From an uncultured Clostridia bacterium (GTDB lineage: Bacteria; Bacillota; Clostridia; Oscillospirales; CAG-272): 5,935 nt of DNA. This document shows, one piece after another, positions 1 to 5,104 of the stretch. The DNA is taken from positions 1 through 5,935 of the forward strand of contig CAMZBE010000098.1 in assembly GCA_947304475.1 (NCBI GenBank). The letters are read 5' to 3'. Under the pieces are notes generated by a model that was not told the DNA's origin, did no database searches, and saw only the letters and a list, made by a program, of their open reading frames with translations. Numbering within the stretch: the stretch's first letter is position 1; the number at the start of each line of letters is the position of its first letter. Both the position numbers and the translations under genes were made by a program.

Positions 1-36
1 GCGGAACCCGATATGCCGGAAGGAGCGATGGCATCC

Positions 37-174
37 ATGCGCGCGAAAACCGTCCGACAGGCGTTTCTGAAATCCGTTCCCGTCATGGCCGGTTACCTCG
101 TTCTGGGAATCGGCTTCGGCATTCTCCTGCGCGGCGCCGGATACGGCGCCGTCGTTTCATTCTTCGGGCGGTAA
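37..174 (+). pseudogene. AzlC-family branched-chain amino acid permease, N-terminal remnant
   Basis: A frame open from the window edge reads 45 residues from ATG 37 to TAA 172-174. The stretch KSVPVMAGYLVLGIGFGILL followed by GAGYG resembles the first membrane segment of AzlC-type permeases. These are the large subunit of AzlCD branched-chain amino acid exporters and are usually about 230 residues long. The GGAAGGAG at 18-25 is 11 nt from ATG 37 and only 2 nt from ATG 28, so 37 is the better start. The resemblance ends near position 156, and the last few codons are the antisense of the 3' end of gpr. Only about a sixth of the protein is present and no azlD is visible. It could be a deletion remnant, a recombination scar or an assembly junction. 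The family call is from recognition of a short stretch, so it is moderate. Confidence 0.55.
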
Positions 175-1044
175 ACCGTATAGCGTCGAGATCACCCCGG
201 AAAGCAGACGCGAGATCCGCCTGACCGAAAGATCAACGTCCTTCGGCGTGACGAAGAACAGATCGCGGCACGCGGTCAGGGCTTCGGTCTCTTCTTCGGG
301 GATCCCCGCCGAGAGAAGCCGGTCGGCAACCAGCGTCATCGCCTCGACAACGGTGGGCACTCCGATCGAGATCACCGGGATACCGAGCGTTTCGCGGTCG
401 ATCGCCGTCCGGGCGTTCCCGATCCCCGAGCCCGGGCGGATCCCCGTGTCGGCGATCTGCACCGTCGTCATCAGGCGGTCGGAAGAACGCGCGGCAAGCG
501 CGTCGATCGCCAGAACGTAATCGGGACGAAGGGCGCGGCAGGCGCCGGCGATCGCTCCGACCGTTTCCAGCCCCGTGTCGGCAAGGACGCCGGGCACGAC
601 CGTCGCGACGGCGTGACACCCGAGCGAGCGGAAGAGTTCGGGATCCCTTTCCTTCAGGTGCGCCGTCGCCGTAATGTGTCCGACGGTCTCCGGTCCCACG
701 GCGTCCGAGATGATCGCCCGGTTTCCGAGCCCCGCGATCAGAACGCACTCGGTTCCGCCCGCACGTCGGCGGGGAAGAACCGATCGGATTTCGCGGAGCA
801 GAATCGCCGACAGTTGGGTGCGTTCGTCGTCGCAAAGACAGTCGAGCGGCGGGTGCGCAACGGAAAGGTACCGTCCGATCGGACGCCCGATGGCGCGCGC
901 CGAGACGGCGTCGCCGACCGTGATGCGCGTCACGGTAAAGCGCCCCTCGACCTCCTCCCTGAAATCGGTACCGGGCAGCGACAGATCGGCTCTCCTGCGT
1001 TCGGTTGCAAGATCGGTGCGGGGAAAACGGTTGGCTTGGTCCAT
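157..1044 (-). CDS. gpr: GPR spore germination endopeptidase (peptidase family A25)
   Basis: This is the germination protease, which degrades the small acid-soluble proteins (SASPs) on spore DNA when spores germinate; the family is made as a zymogen in the forespore. The 295-residue product has the family landmarks in order: RTDLA at 9-13, GLGN at 105-108, SDAVGP at 113-118, AIDALAARS at 179-187, QIADTGIRPGSGIGN at 196-210, IPVISIGVPTVVEA at 222-235, and a clostridial-type FFVTPKDVD near 263-271. Asp114 and Asp181 fit the two catalytic aspartates of the Bacillus enzyme (D127 and D193) in context and spacing. The frame is open up to an ATG at 1113, but ATG 1044 has an AAAGGA Shine-Dalgarno 8 nt upstream and puts RTDLA near the N-terminus as in homologues. 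It is a little shorter than Bacillus GPR (about 370), with a very short propeptide. The 3' end overlaps the AzlC remnant by 18 bp, and no terminator is seen there. Confidence 0.93.
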   Translation of the reverse strand: MDQANRFPRTDLATERRRADLSLPGTDFREEVEGRFTVTRITVGDAVSARAIGRPIGRYLSVAHPPLDCLCDDERTQLSAILLREIRSVLPRRRAGGTECVLIAGLGNRAIISDAVGPETVGHITATAHLKERDPELFRSLGCHAVATVVPGVLADTGLETVGAIAGACRALRPDYVLAIDALAARSSDRLMTTVQIADTGIRPGSGIGNARTAIDRETLGIPVISIGVPTVVEAMTLVADRLLSAGIPEEETEALTACRDLFFVTPKDVDLSVRRISRLLSGVISTLYGLPPEE

Positions 1045-1052
1045 TTCGGGGA

Positions 1053-1059
1053 TCCTTTC
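1053..1059 (-). promoter_or_regulatory. Ribosome binding site deciding the gpr start
   Basis: On the minus strand this reads GAAAGGA, 8 nt before ATG 1044. It supports 1044 over the upstream in-frame ATG at 1113, whose first 23 codons give a Lys/Arg-rich stretch unlike the GPR N-terminus. Confidence 0.75.
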
Positions 1060-1073
1060 GGCGCTTTTTCTTT

Positions 1074-1103
1074 CAGTATGCCCGCTTTTTCTCCTTTTCA
1101 CAC
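1074..1103 (-). promoter_or_regulatory. Candidate forespore (sigma-G/sigma-F) promoter of gpr
   Basis: Read on the minus strand, GTGTG (1103-1099) is followed after 18 nt by CATACTG (1080-1074). This approximates the Bacillus sigma-G pattern of a GNATR -35 and a CATNNTR -10, with one mismatch in the -35. The wider -10, GGGCATACTG, also fits the looser sigma-F form. The -10 lies about 30 nt before the gpr start codon, leaving room for a short leader. gpr is a known forespore gene in Bacillus, which makes this placement sensible, but the motifs are short and degenerate. Confidence 0.4.
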
Positions 1104-1130
1104 CGAAAAACACGAAACGGCAGTATCATT

Positions 1131-1162
1131 TTGCACAAATCCGACGCGCAATAATTGTGCAA
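1131..1162. repeat. 8-bp perfect inverted repeat between the divergent gpr and lipoprotein genes
   Basis: TTGCACAA at 1131-1138 is the exact reverse complement of TTGTGCAA at 1155-1162, with 16 nt between. GCGCAA at 1146-1151 is a third, imperfect match to the left arm's complement. The repeat lies between the candidate gpr promoter (from 1103) and the substrate-binding gene promoter (-35 at 1206). That position suits a regulator-binding site, but no regulator gene is adjacent. No T-run follows, so a terminator is unlikely. Confidence 0.5.
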
Positions 1163-1205
1163 GTCTACGAAGATTACTTTTTTTCAGCCATTCTTACCCG
1201 AACGA

Positions 1206-1234
1206 TTGAAAACCGTTTTGAAAAGTGATATAAT
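1206..1234 (+). promoter_or_regulatory. Housekeeping (sigma-A type) promoter of the substrate-binding lipoprotein gene
   Basis: TTGAAA at 1206-1211 and TATAAT at 1229-1234 are separated by exactly 17 nt, with a TG at 1226-1227 one base before the -10 (extended -10). Transcription would start near 1241-1243, giving a leader of about 40 nt before ATG 1283. Confidence 0.85.
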
Positions 1235-1267
1235 ATACTTGCTATGAAATGGGCAATCCCCGATACC

Positions 1268-1274
1268 AGAGGAG
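1268..1274 (+). promoter_or_regulatory. Ribosome binding site deciding the lipoprotein start
   Basis: AGAGGAG lies 8 nt before ATG 1283. The in-frame ATG at 1244 sits at or next to the predicted transcription start and has no Shine-Dalgarno, so it is not used. Confidence 0.85.
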
Positions 1275-1282
1275 TTTTAATT

Positions 1283-3151
1283 ATGAAAAAGGTCATCAGT
1301 CTGCTTCTGCTCGTTGGACTGCTCGTCGGTTCGACGGTCGTTTTCTCTTCCTGCGGGAAGTCGAAGGAACCCGTCGGCGGCGGTGCGCAGATCAGCGTCT
1401 ATCTCGCCGGTGAGATCACCGATCTCGATCCGCAGGGGAACCAGACCAACGACGCGATCCTTTCGGTCATCCGACTGGTGTTCGAGCCGCTCTTTTCGGT
1501 CGAACCAGACGGGGATCTGGTGCTTGCGGGCGCGAAGAAGTATAAGATCGACAAATCAGCGGGCAAAGTGACGATTGATCTGCGCGAGTCCTATTGGAAC
1601 GACGGCTCGACGCTGGTTCGTGCGTCGGACTACGTTTACGCGTGGAAAAAACTGATCCGTCCGGATACGGACAACCCTGCCGCGGCGCTGCTCTACGACG
1701 TGAAGAACGCCCTCAAGATCAAGCAGGGCAACGAGCGTCTGGATAACCTCGGCGTCGTCGCGCTCGACAACGATACGCTCGAGATCACCTTCGAGGACGG
1801 CTTCACCGCTTACGACGTCTTTCTCCGCAATCTGGCGAACGTCGCGCTCGCCCCGCTGAACGAGAAGGCGGTGAACAACCGCGAGACCTACTGGGGCAAG
1901 ACCGTGAGCACCATCTCCTCGAACGGTCCGTTCCGCGTTACCTCGCTCGACTATATTGAGGGATCCTTCCGGCTCGACCGGAACCGTTCCTATCACCGTG
2001 CCTCGGATTCGAGCGCAACGCTCGACGCGTACGTGATCCCGGCGGCGCTGAAGACGCTGTGGAACGTCGACGTCCAAAAAACGAACGCCGAATACCTCGC
2101 CGAACTGATCGCCGGACTGGCGGAGAATACGGTCTTCTACGTCGGAGAGATCCCGAAGAATCTGCGCGAAGAGAAGCGGAGTTCCGCCGTCATCACCGAT
2201 ACGCTTTCGACCTACACCTACGTTTTCAACTGCGCGAACCCCCTGTTCGCCGACGCTTCGGTGCGGAAGGCGCTCTCCGACGTGCTTGACAGGGAAGCGA
2301 TCGCCAATATCGCCGTTTACGGCAAGGCGGCGACCGGTCTGATCCCGAAGACGGTCAGCGAGGGAAGCAAGTACAACGCCTGGACCGCCTCCACCCCGCT
2401 CTCGACCACTGCGACCAACGTCGCCGGCGGAAAGACCGGCTCTTTCACGCTGACCTACCGCGACGACGAGATCAGCCAAATGATCGCCGAGTACGTGCAG
2501 GGACGGTGGCAGTCTCTCGGCTACACCGTGACGCTCGAGCCGGTTACGAGCGAGTATCAGACCATTGATCCCGCCAACGGAAAACCCGCCGATCCCGCCG
2601 TCGTCGATGACGCGATCGAGATCTACGAGGACGTCCTGCAAACCAAGTTTGAGACGCGCGACTACGACGTGATCGCGATCGACTACCAGATGTATTCGAC
2701 CAACGCGCTCGCCGTCCTCTCGACCTTTACTTCCGAGATGAACGGCGGCGGTATGATCGCCGATCCGATCGTTCCGGGAACCCCGACGCTCGACGAACTG
2801 ATCAACAACACGAGCGAACCGTCCTACACCCTGCGCGGCAACAAGATGAACTACGTTTCCGCCGCGTTTGACGAGAAGATGGAGGCGGCGTACGCCGAGA
2901 AGGATCTTGCCGCGCGGAACACGCTGCTCCACGAGGCGGAATCGATCCTGCTCTCCGAGATGCCGGTGATCCCGCTGCTCTTCAATCAGAGAGCGTACCT
3001 CAAGAACTCGGAGATTTCGGGACTGTCTGTCGACCGTTACGGATTTGTTTCCTTCACGTCCTGCAAACAGAAGAACTATGAAAAGTACTTTGAAGTCGAG
3101 ACGCAGGCGCCGGCTCTTGGCGGCGAAAACGACGGGGACGACGAGGATTGA
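1283..3151 (+). CDS. Family-5 ABC transporter substrate-binding lipoprotein (OppA/DppA-like)
   Basis: This is an extracytoplasmic solute-binding protein that delivers a substrate, most often oligopeptides in this family, to an ABC importer. The 622-residue product starts with a lipoprotein signal: MKK, a hydrophobic run at 4-19, then FSSC with the lipidated Cys24. The mature part shows family features: ITDLDPQ at 45-51, WNDGSTLVRASDYVYAWKK at 105-123, SSNGPFRV at 212-219, and a later VRKALSDVLDREAI segment typical of the second lobe. E. coli OppA is about 540 residues, so this one is longer. Part of the extra length is a C-terminal tail ending in a Gly/Asp/Glu-rich run. It has its own promoter and is followed by a hairpin. 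No permease or ATPase gene is adjacent, so it may work with a transporter encoded elsewhere. The substrate cannot be read from sequence alone; peptide is the default. Confidence 0.92.
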   Translation: MKKVISLLLLVGLLVGSTVVFSSCGKSKEPVGGGAQISVYLAGEITDLDPQGNQTNDAILSVIRLVFEPLFSVEPDGDLVLAGAKKYKIDKSAGKVTIDLRESYWNDGSTLVRASDYVYAWKKLIRPDTDNPAAALLYDVKNALKIKQGNERLDNLGVVALDNDTLEITFEDGFTAYDVFLRNLANVALAPLNEKAVNNRETYWGKTVSTISSNGPFRVTSLDYIEGSFRLDRNRSYHRASDSSATLDAYVIPAALKTLWNVDVQKTNAEYLAELIAGLAENTVFYVGEIPKNLREEKRSSAVITDTLSTYTYVFNCANPLFADASVRKALSDVLDREAIANIAVYGKAATGLIPKTVSEGSKYNAWTASTPLSTTATNVAGGKTGSFTLTYRDDEISQMIAEYVQGRWQSLGYTVTLEPVTSEYQTIDPANGKPADPAVVDDAIEIYEDVLQTKFETRDYDVIAIDYQMYSTNALAVLSTFTSEMNGGGMIADPIVPGTPTLDELINNTSEPSYTLRGNKMNYVSAAFDEKMEAAYAEKDLAARNTLLHEAESILLSEMPVIPLLFNQRAYLKNSEISGLSVDRYGFVSFTSCKQKNYEKYFEVETQAPALGGENDGDDED

Positions 3152-3182
3152 TCGGACGGCACAGCCGATAAACGATCCCTGC

Positions 3183-3238
3183 GGGCGGGGATCGCCGCGA
3201 CCGGAGAACGGTTTCGGCGCCCCGCCCCCCGGTTTTCT
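3183..3238 (+). terminator. GC-rich hairpin, probable intrinsic terminator of the lipoprotein gene
   Basis: The helix is stacked: GGGCGGGG 3183-3190 pairs with CCCCGCCC 3220-3227, CGCCG 3193-3197 with CGGCG 3215-3219, and ACCG 3200-3203 with CGGT 3209-3212. This makes 17 pairs with only an AT bulge and a small internal loop. The following T-tract (TTTTCT at 3233-3238) is short and starts 5 nt after the stem, so termination may be partial. Confidence 0.7.
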
Positions 3239-3250
3239 CTAAAGAAGAAA

Positions 3251-3256
3251 AAGGAG
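3251..3256 (+). promoter_or_regulatory. Shine-Dalgarno-like AAGGAG without a usable start codon
   Basis: AAGGAG ends inside the GTG at 3256-3258, too close to serve it. No ATG, GTG or TTG lies at normal spacing downstream. The next in-frame ATG is at 3292, whose own upstream GGGA (3284-3287) is a weak site. The site may be chance within the A/G-rich stretch, or part of a leader. Confidence 0.3.
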
Positions 3257-3291
3257 TGCGTCTTCCGATCGATCAAGACGCGGGAACCGCT

Positions 3292-3849
3292 ATGAAAAAG
3301 AAAAAAGAGAGGGAACTCTGGGATAAGACCGACGTAAAAATCTTCATCCTGTTCCTGCTTGACAATCTGCAGTATCCCCTCGATATGGAAACGCTCAACC
3401 GGATCGTTCACGAGACCGGGTACGTCGGCGGGTTCGATTTTGCGGAGTGCTTTTCCGAGTTGCTCGACGACGGGCACGTGATCGGCGACGAGGTCGACGG
3501 CGTCGCTTTCTACCAGGTCTCCTCGACCGGGCAGATGGTGGCGAAGCAACTGCAGAGCGAACTGCTCGACGAGATCCGCGAGGAGAGCATGATCTGCGCG
3601 GCGCGGCTCTTGTCGCTCAAGGCGCGCGCGGCGACCTTGCACACTTCCTGCGAGAAACGCGAGGACGGGCAGTACCTCGTTCGTCTTTCGATCACCGATC
3701 CCGCGGGCACGATCCTGGAAACGACTTGCGCCGTTCCGTCCGAGCGTATCGGCAAAAAGATCTGCCGGAACTTCGAGCGCAAACCGGAGAAGACCTATCG
3801 CGGTCTGCTCTCGGTTCTGACCGGGGAGATCGATTACCTTCTGCGTTGA
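3292..3849 (+). CDS. DUF4364 family protein (winged-helix, putative regulator)
   Basis: The 185-residue product begins with a lysine-rich MKKKKERELW and then VKIFILFLLDNLQYPLDMETL, which matches the opening helix-turn of the clostridial DUF4364 family. Residues 14-85 look like a winged-helix fold: helices at 14-25, 31-41 and 48-60, then a wing around 62-77, ending in STGQMVAKQL. A helical linker (86-115) leads to a C-terminal alpha/beta segment with alternating strand-like stretches near 127-149. There are no zinc or catalytic motifs. The family has no firmly assigned role that I know of; DNA binding is inferred from the fold. Start 3292 is chosen because upstream residues are not family-like and GTG 3256 overlaps its own Shine-Dalgarno. 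No promoter is evident, so it may be expressed by read-through from the lipoprotein gene. Confidence 0.75.
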   Translation: MKKKKERELWDKTDVKIFILFLLDNLQYPLDMETLNRIVHETGYVGGFDFAECFSELLDDGHVIGDEVDGVAFYQVSSTGQMVAKQLQSELLDEIREESMICAARLLSLKARAATLHTSCEKREDGQYLVRLSITDPAGTILETTCAVPSERIGKKICRNFERKPEKTYRGLLSVLTGEIDYLLR

Positions 3850-3931
3850 ACCCCGCCTGTCCGGTTGGATGATTTTGATGCGTGGAAGAAGCGATTTTTT
3901 TAGATTTTTTCCGAAAAAACAATAAAAACTC

Positions 3932-3947
3932 TTGACAATTCCGTCAA
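3932..3947. promoter_or_regulatory. Inverted repeat over the -35 box, possible operator
   Basis: TTGAC at 3932-3936 and GTCAA at 3943-3947 form a perfect 5-bp inverted repeat with 6 nt between. The left arm is the -35 box itself. A repressor bound here would block RNA polymerase. A 5-bp arm can arise by chance, and half of it is fixed by the promoter consensus. Confidence 0.3.
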
Positions 3948-3959
3948 AAATGATATAAT
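3932..3959 (+). promoter_or_regulatory. Housekeeping promoter of the SigH-like gene
   Basis: A perfect TTGACA at 3932-3937 and a perfect TATAAT at 3954-3959 are separated by 16 nt, with TG at 3951-3952 before the -10. A second TATTAT lies at 3962-3967. The predicted start is about 18 nt before the ATG at 3984, so the leader holds little more than the AAGGTGGG ribosome site (3973-3980). Confidence 0.87.
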
Positions 3960-3983
3960 GATATTATCTATCAAGGTGGGATC

Positions 3984-4535
3984 ATGAATCAACGAGTCGA
4001 TCCGGACGACCTGTCCGCACTGCTGCGGGCGGTTCGAGAAGGGGAAAAAGGGGCGTTTGAAAAACTCCTTGACCTCTACCGTCCTCTGCTCGTCTCGACC
4101 GTCGCATCCTTTGGGGAGATGGGCGGCGTGATGATGCAGGAGGCGACCATTGCGCTTTATCGCGCGGCGCTCGCCTATCGTGGGGAACGCGGTACGACCT
4201 TCGGTCTGTTCGCCAAGATCTGCGTTACCAACGCCCTGACTTCCGCTCTCCGGCGGGAGAAACGGCGGGAGGGACCTCTTGACGAAGAGGGCGGGGAAGG
4301 ACCGGGCACCGATCCGGAAGATCTGTTGATTTATGCCGAAACCGTCAAGGATTTCTATCGTCTCTCAACCGAATTGCTCTCTCCCTTTGAACTCAAAACC
4401 GTGATCCTTCGCGCGGACGGGTATTCTAACCGGGAGATCGCCGACATCTTGAAAAAAAGCGAGAAGTCGGTGGCGAACGCGCTCGGTCGTGCCGTGAAAA
4501 AGATCCGCGAGCGGTATACGGGCTCCGCACTTTGA
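3984..4535 (+). CDS. RNA polymerase sigma factor, SigH-like (sigma-70 family)
   Basis: This is an alternative sigma factor that directs RNA polymerase to a promoter set. In Bacillus and Clostridia, SigH drives the transition to stationary phase and early sporulation. The 183-residue product has region 2 at about 21-95, with MQEATIALYRAALAYRGERG followed by an FAKICVTNALTSALRREKR stretch comparable to the core-binding and -10 recognition part of SigH. An acidic Gly/Glu linker spans 97-110. Region 4 follows at about 110-178: DPEDLLIY, LLSPFELKTVIL, and the helix-turn-helix GYSNREIADILKKSEKSVANAL at 146-167. The region 4 pattern (DPEDL, LSxxE, KSVxNAL) favours SigH over ECF factors. It is shorter than Bacillus SigH (about 218), with reduced regions 1.2-2.1. 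AAGGTGGG precedes the ATG. It may be a divergent paralogue rather than the orthologue, so no symbol is given. Confidence 0.82.
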   Translation: MNQRVDPDDLSALLRAVREGEKGAFEKLLDLYRPLLVSTVASFGEMGGVMMQEATIALYRAALAYRGERGTTFGLFAKICVTNALTSALRREKRREGPLDEEGGEGPGTDPEDLLIYAETVKDFYRLSTELLSPFELKTVILRADGYSNREIADILKKSEKSVANALGRAVKKIRERYTGSAL

Positions 4536-4545
4536 AAGATCCATA

Positions 4546-4609
4546 TGCCCAGGTAGCTTAAGGGAGAGCGTTGGTCACAAAGGCGTCGGTTAAAATCCGA
4601 TCACGGGCA
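4546..4609 (+). ncRNA. tRNA-like element lacking a normal anticodon arm
   Basis: The 11-nt gap after the sigma factor stop leads into a cloverleaf-like sequence. TGCCC 4546-4550 pairs with GGGCA 4605-4609. A D-arm follows (GCTT 4556-4559 with GAGC 4566-4569, loop AAGGGA), then a T-arm (GTCGG 4585-4589 with CCGAT 4597-4601, loop TTAAAAT). T8-A9, the D-loop GG and the T-loop TT..A.T all fall where a tRNA would have them. It departs from a real tRNA in three ways. Only 15 nt separate the D and T stems, against about 23 normally, so only a weak 3-4 bp mini-arm fits. T-loop position 56 is A instead of C. With a 7-bp acceptor, positions 5 and 6 are mismatched (A-C and G-A). No CCA is encoded. It ends 33 nt before the zinc-ribbon gene, so it could be a leader RNA, a processing signal or a decayed tRNA. 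Confidence 0.6.
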
Positions 4610-4642
4610 AAAACCTAATCAAAAAGCGAGGAAAGAAACAAC

Positions 4643-4918
4643 ATGTTCCAGGACAAGACTTTGAAGTGCAAGGAATGCGGTGCGGACTTCGTGTTCACGG
4701 CGGGTGAGCAGGAGTTCTACGCTCAGAAGGGCTTCCAGAACGAGCCCCAGAGATGCAAAGCCTGCCGGGACGCCAGAAAGAACGCCGCGAAGGGCACGAG
4801 AGAGATGTTCGACGCGGTGTGTGCGGACTGTGGGAAGGCCTGCAAGGTCCCCTTCAATCCCACCGACGGCAAGCCGGTGTACTGCAGCGAGTGCTTCGCA
4901 GCCAGAAGAGCCAACTGA
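4643..4918 (+). CDS. Tandem zinc-ribbon protein (zf-trcl-type N-terminal domain plus second CxxC ribbon)
   Basis: This is a 91-residue protein made of two putative zinc-binding modules. Module 1 (1-46) has CKEC at 9-12 and CKAC at 38-41 around FVFTAGEQEFYAQKGFQNEP, the signature of the clostridial 'probable zinc-ribbon domain' small proteins. Module 2 (58-89) has CADC at 60-63 and CSEC at 81-84 around a KVPFNPTDGKPVYC segment. An extra Cys67 is present. Each module supplies four cysteines, enough for one zinc ion. The charged linker (42-57) and Arg/Lys-rich ends suit nucleic-acid or ribosome contact, but that is inference. GAGGA at 4628-4632 lies 10 nt before the ATG. The gene sits 33 nt after the tRNA-like element and ends at a strong terminator. 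The molecular role of this family is not known to me. Confidence 0.88.
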   Translation: MFQDKTLKCKECGADFVFTAGEQEFYAQKGFQNEPQRCKACRDARKNAAKGTREMFDAVCADCGKACKVPFNPTDGKPVYCSECFAARRAN

Positions 4919-4936
4919 TCGGCTCTCGGTCTTGAG

Positions 4937-4972
4937 AAAAAGGCAGGCGTACGCCTGCCTTTTTCTTTTTTC
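4937..4972 (+). terminator. Intrinsic terminator after the zinc-ribbon gene
   Basis: Positions 4937-4964 are a perfect 28-bp palindrome. AAAAAGGCAGGCGT pairs with ACGCCTGCCTTTTT, giving a GC-rich stem with a GTAC tip, followed by more T residues to 4971. It begins 19 nt after the stop codon. The A-tract on the left also makes it usable on the other strand, though no gene converges here. Confidence 0.95.
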
Positions 4973-5038
4973 TTAGCCGTATGGATCCGTCTCTTTTCTT
5001 TGCGTTTTTACCTCGCTCGAAAAAGTTTCCGCGAGGTC

Positions 5039-5067
5039 TATACAAAAAGAAAAAATCGTGATATAAT
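5039..5067 (+). promoter_or_regulatory. Extended -10 promoter of rlmB
   Basis: TATAAT at 5062-5067 is preceded by TG at 5059-5060 (extended -10). The best -35 is TATACA at 5039-5044, 17 nt upstream, matching four of six consensus bases. A second TATAAT at 5071-5076 lies just downstream. The leader to the ATG at 5105 would be about 30 nt. The preceding stretch from 4973 to 5038 shows nothing else. Confidence 0.75.
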
Positions 5068-5104
5068 AGTTATAATGAGAGAACTATCGTCAGGCGGTGA
5101 CAGT

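Noticed and set aside
1045..1113. Upstream in-frame ATG at 1113 as the gpr start
   Set aside because: The added 23 residues do not look like a GPR propeptide, and ATG 1044 has the better ribosome site. The longer form would also include the candidate promoter.
613..1228. Plus-strand open frames of about 180-200 codons over the 5' half of gpr
   Set aside because: They run antisense to conserved GPR motifs, and their products are low-complexity Arg/Ser-rich with no family resemblance.
1244..1282. ATG 1244 as the lipoprotein start
   Set aside because: It would put 13 polar residues before the signal peptide, it lacks a Shine-Dalgarno, and it sits at the predicted transcription start.
1556..2932. 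Long open frame on the minus strand (458 codons) opposite the lipoprotein gene
   Set aside because: It is antisense to a clearly coding gene with strong third-position GC. The translation is Arg/Val-rich with no recognisable domain, and it has no ribosome site.
3895..3921. T-runs followed by a short A-run after the DUF4364 gene, as a terminator
   Set aside because: TTTTTTCCGAAAAAA is only an A/T stem with no GC-rich helix before the T-run, so a terminator is not supported.
4547..4609. A functional tRNA gene, for example Val with a CAC anticodon in the GTCACAA segment
   Set aside because: No 5-bp anticodon stem can form, the central segment is about 8 nt too short, C56 is replaced by A, and two acceptor pairs are mismatched. 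It is reported as tRNA-like only.
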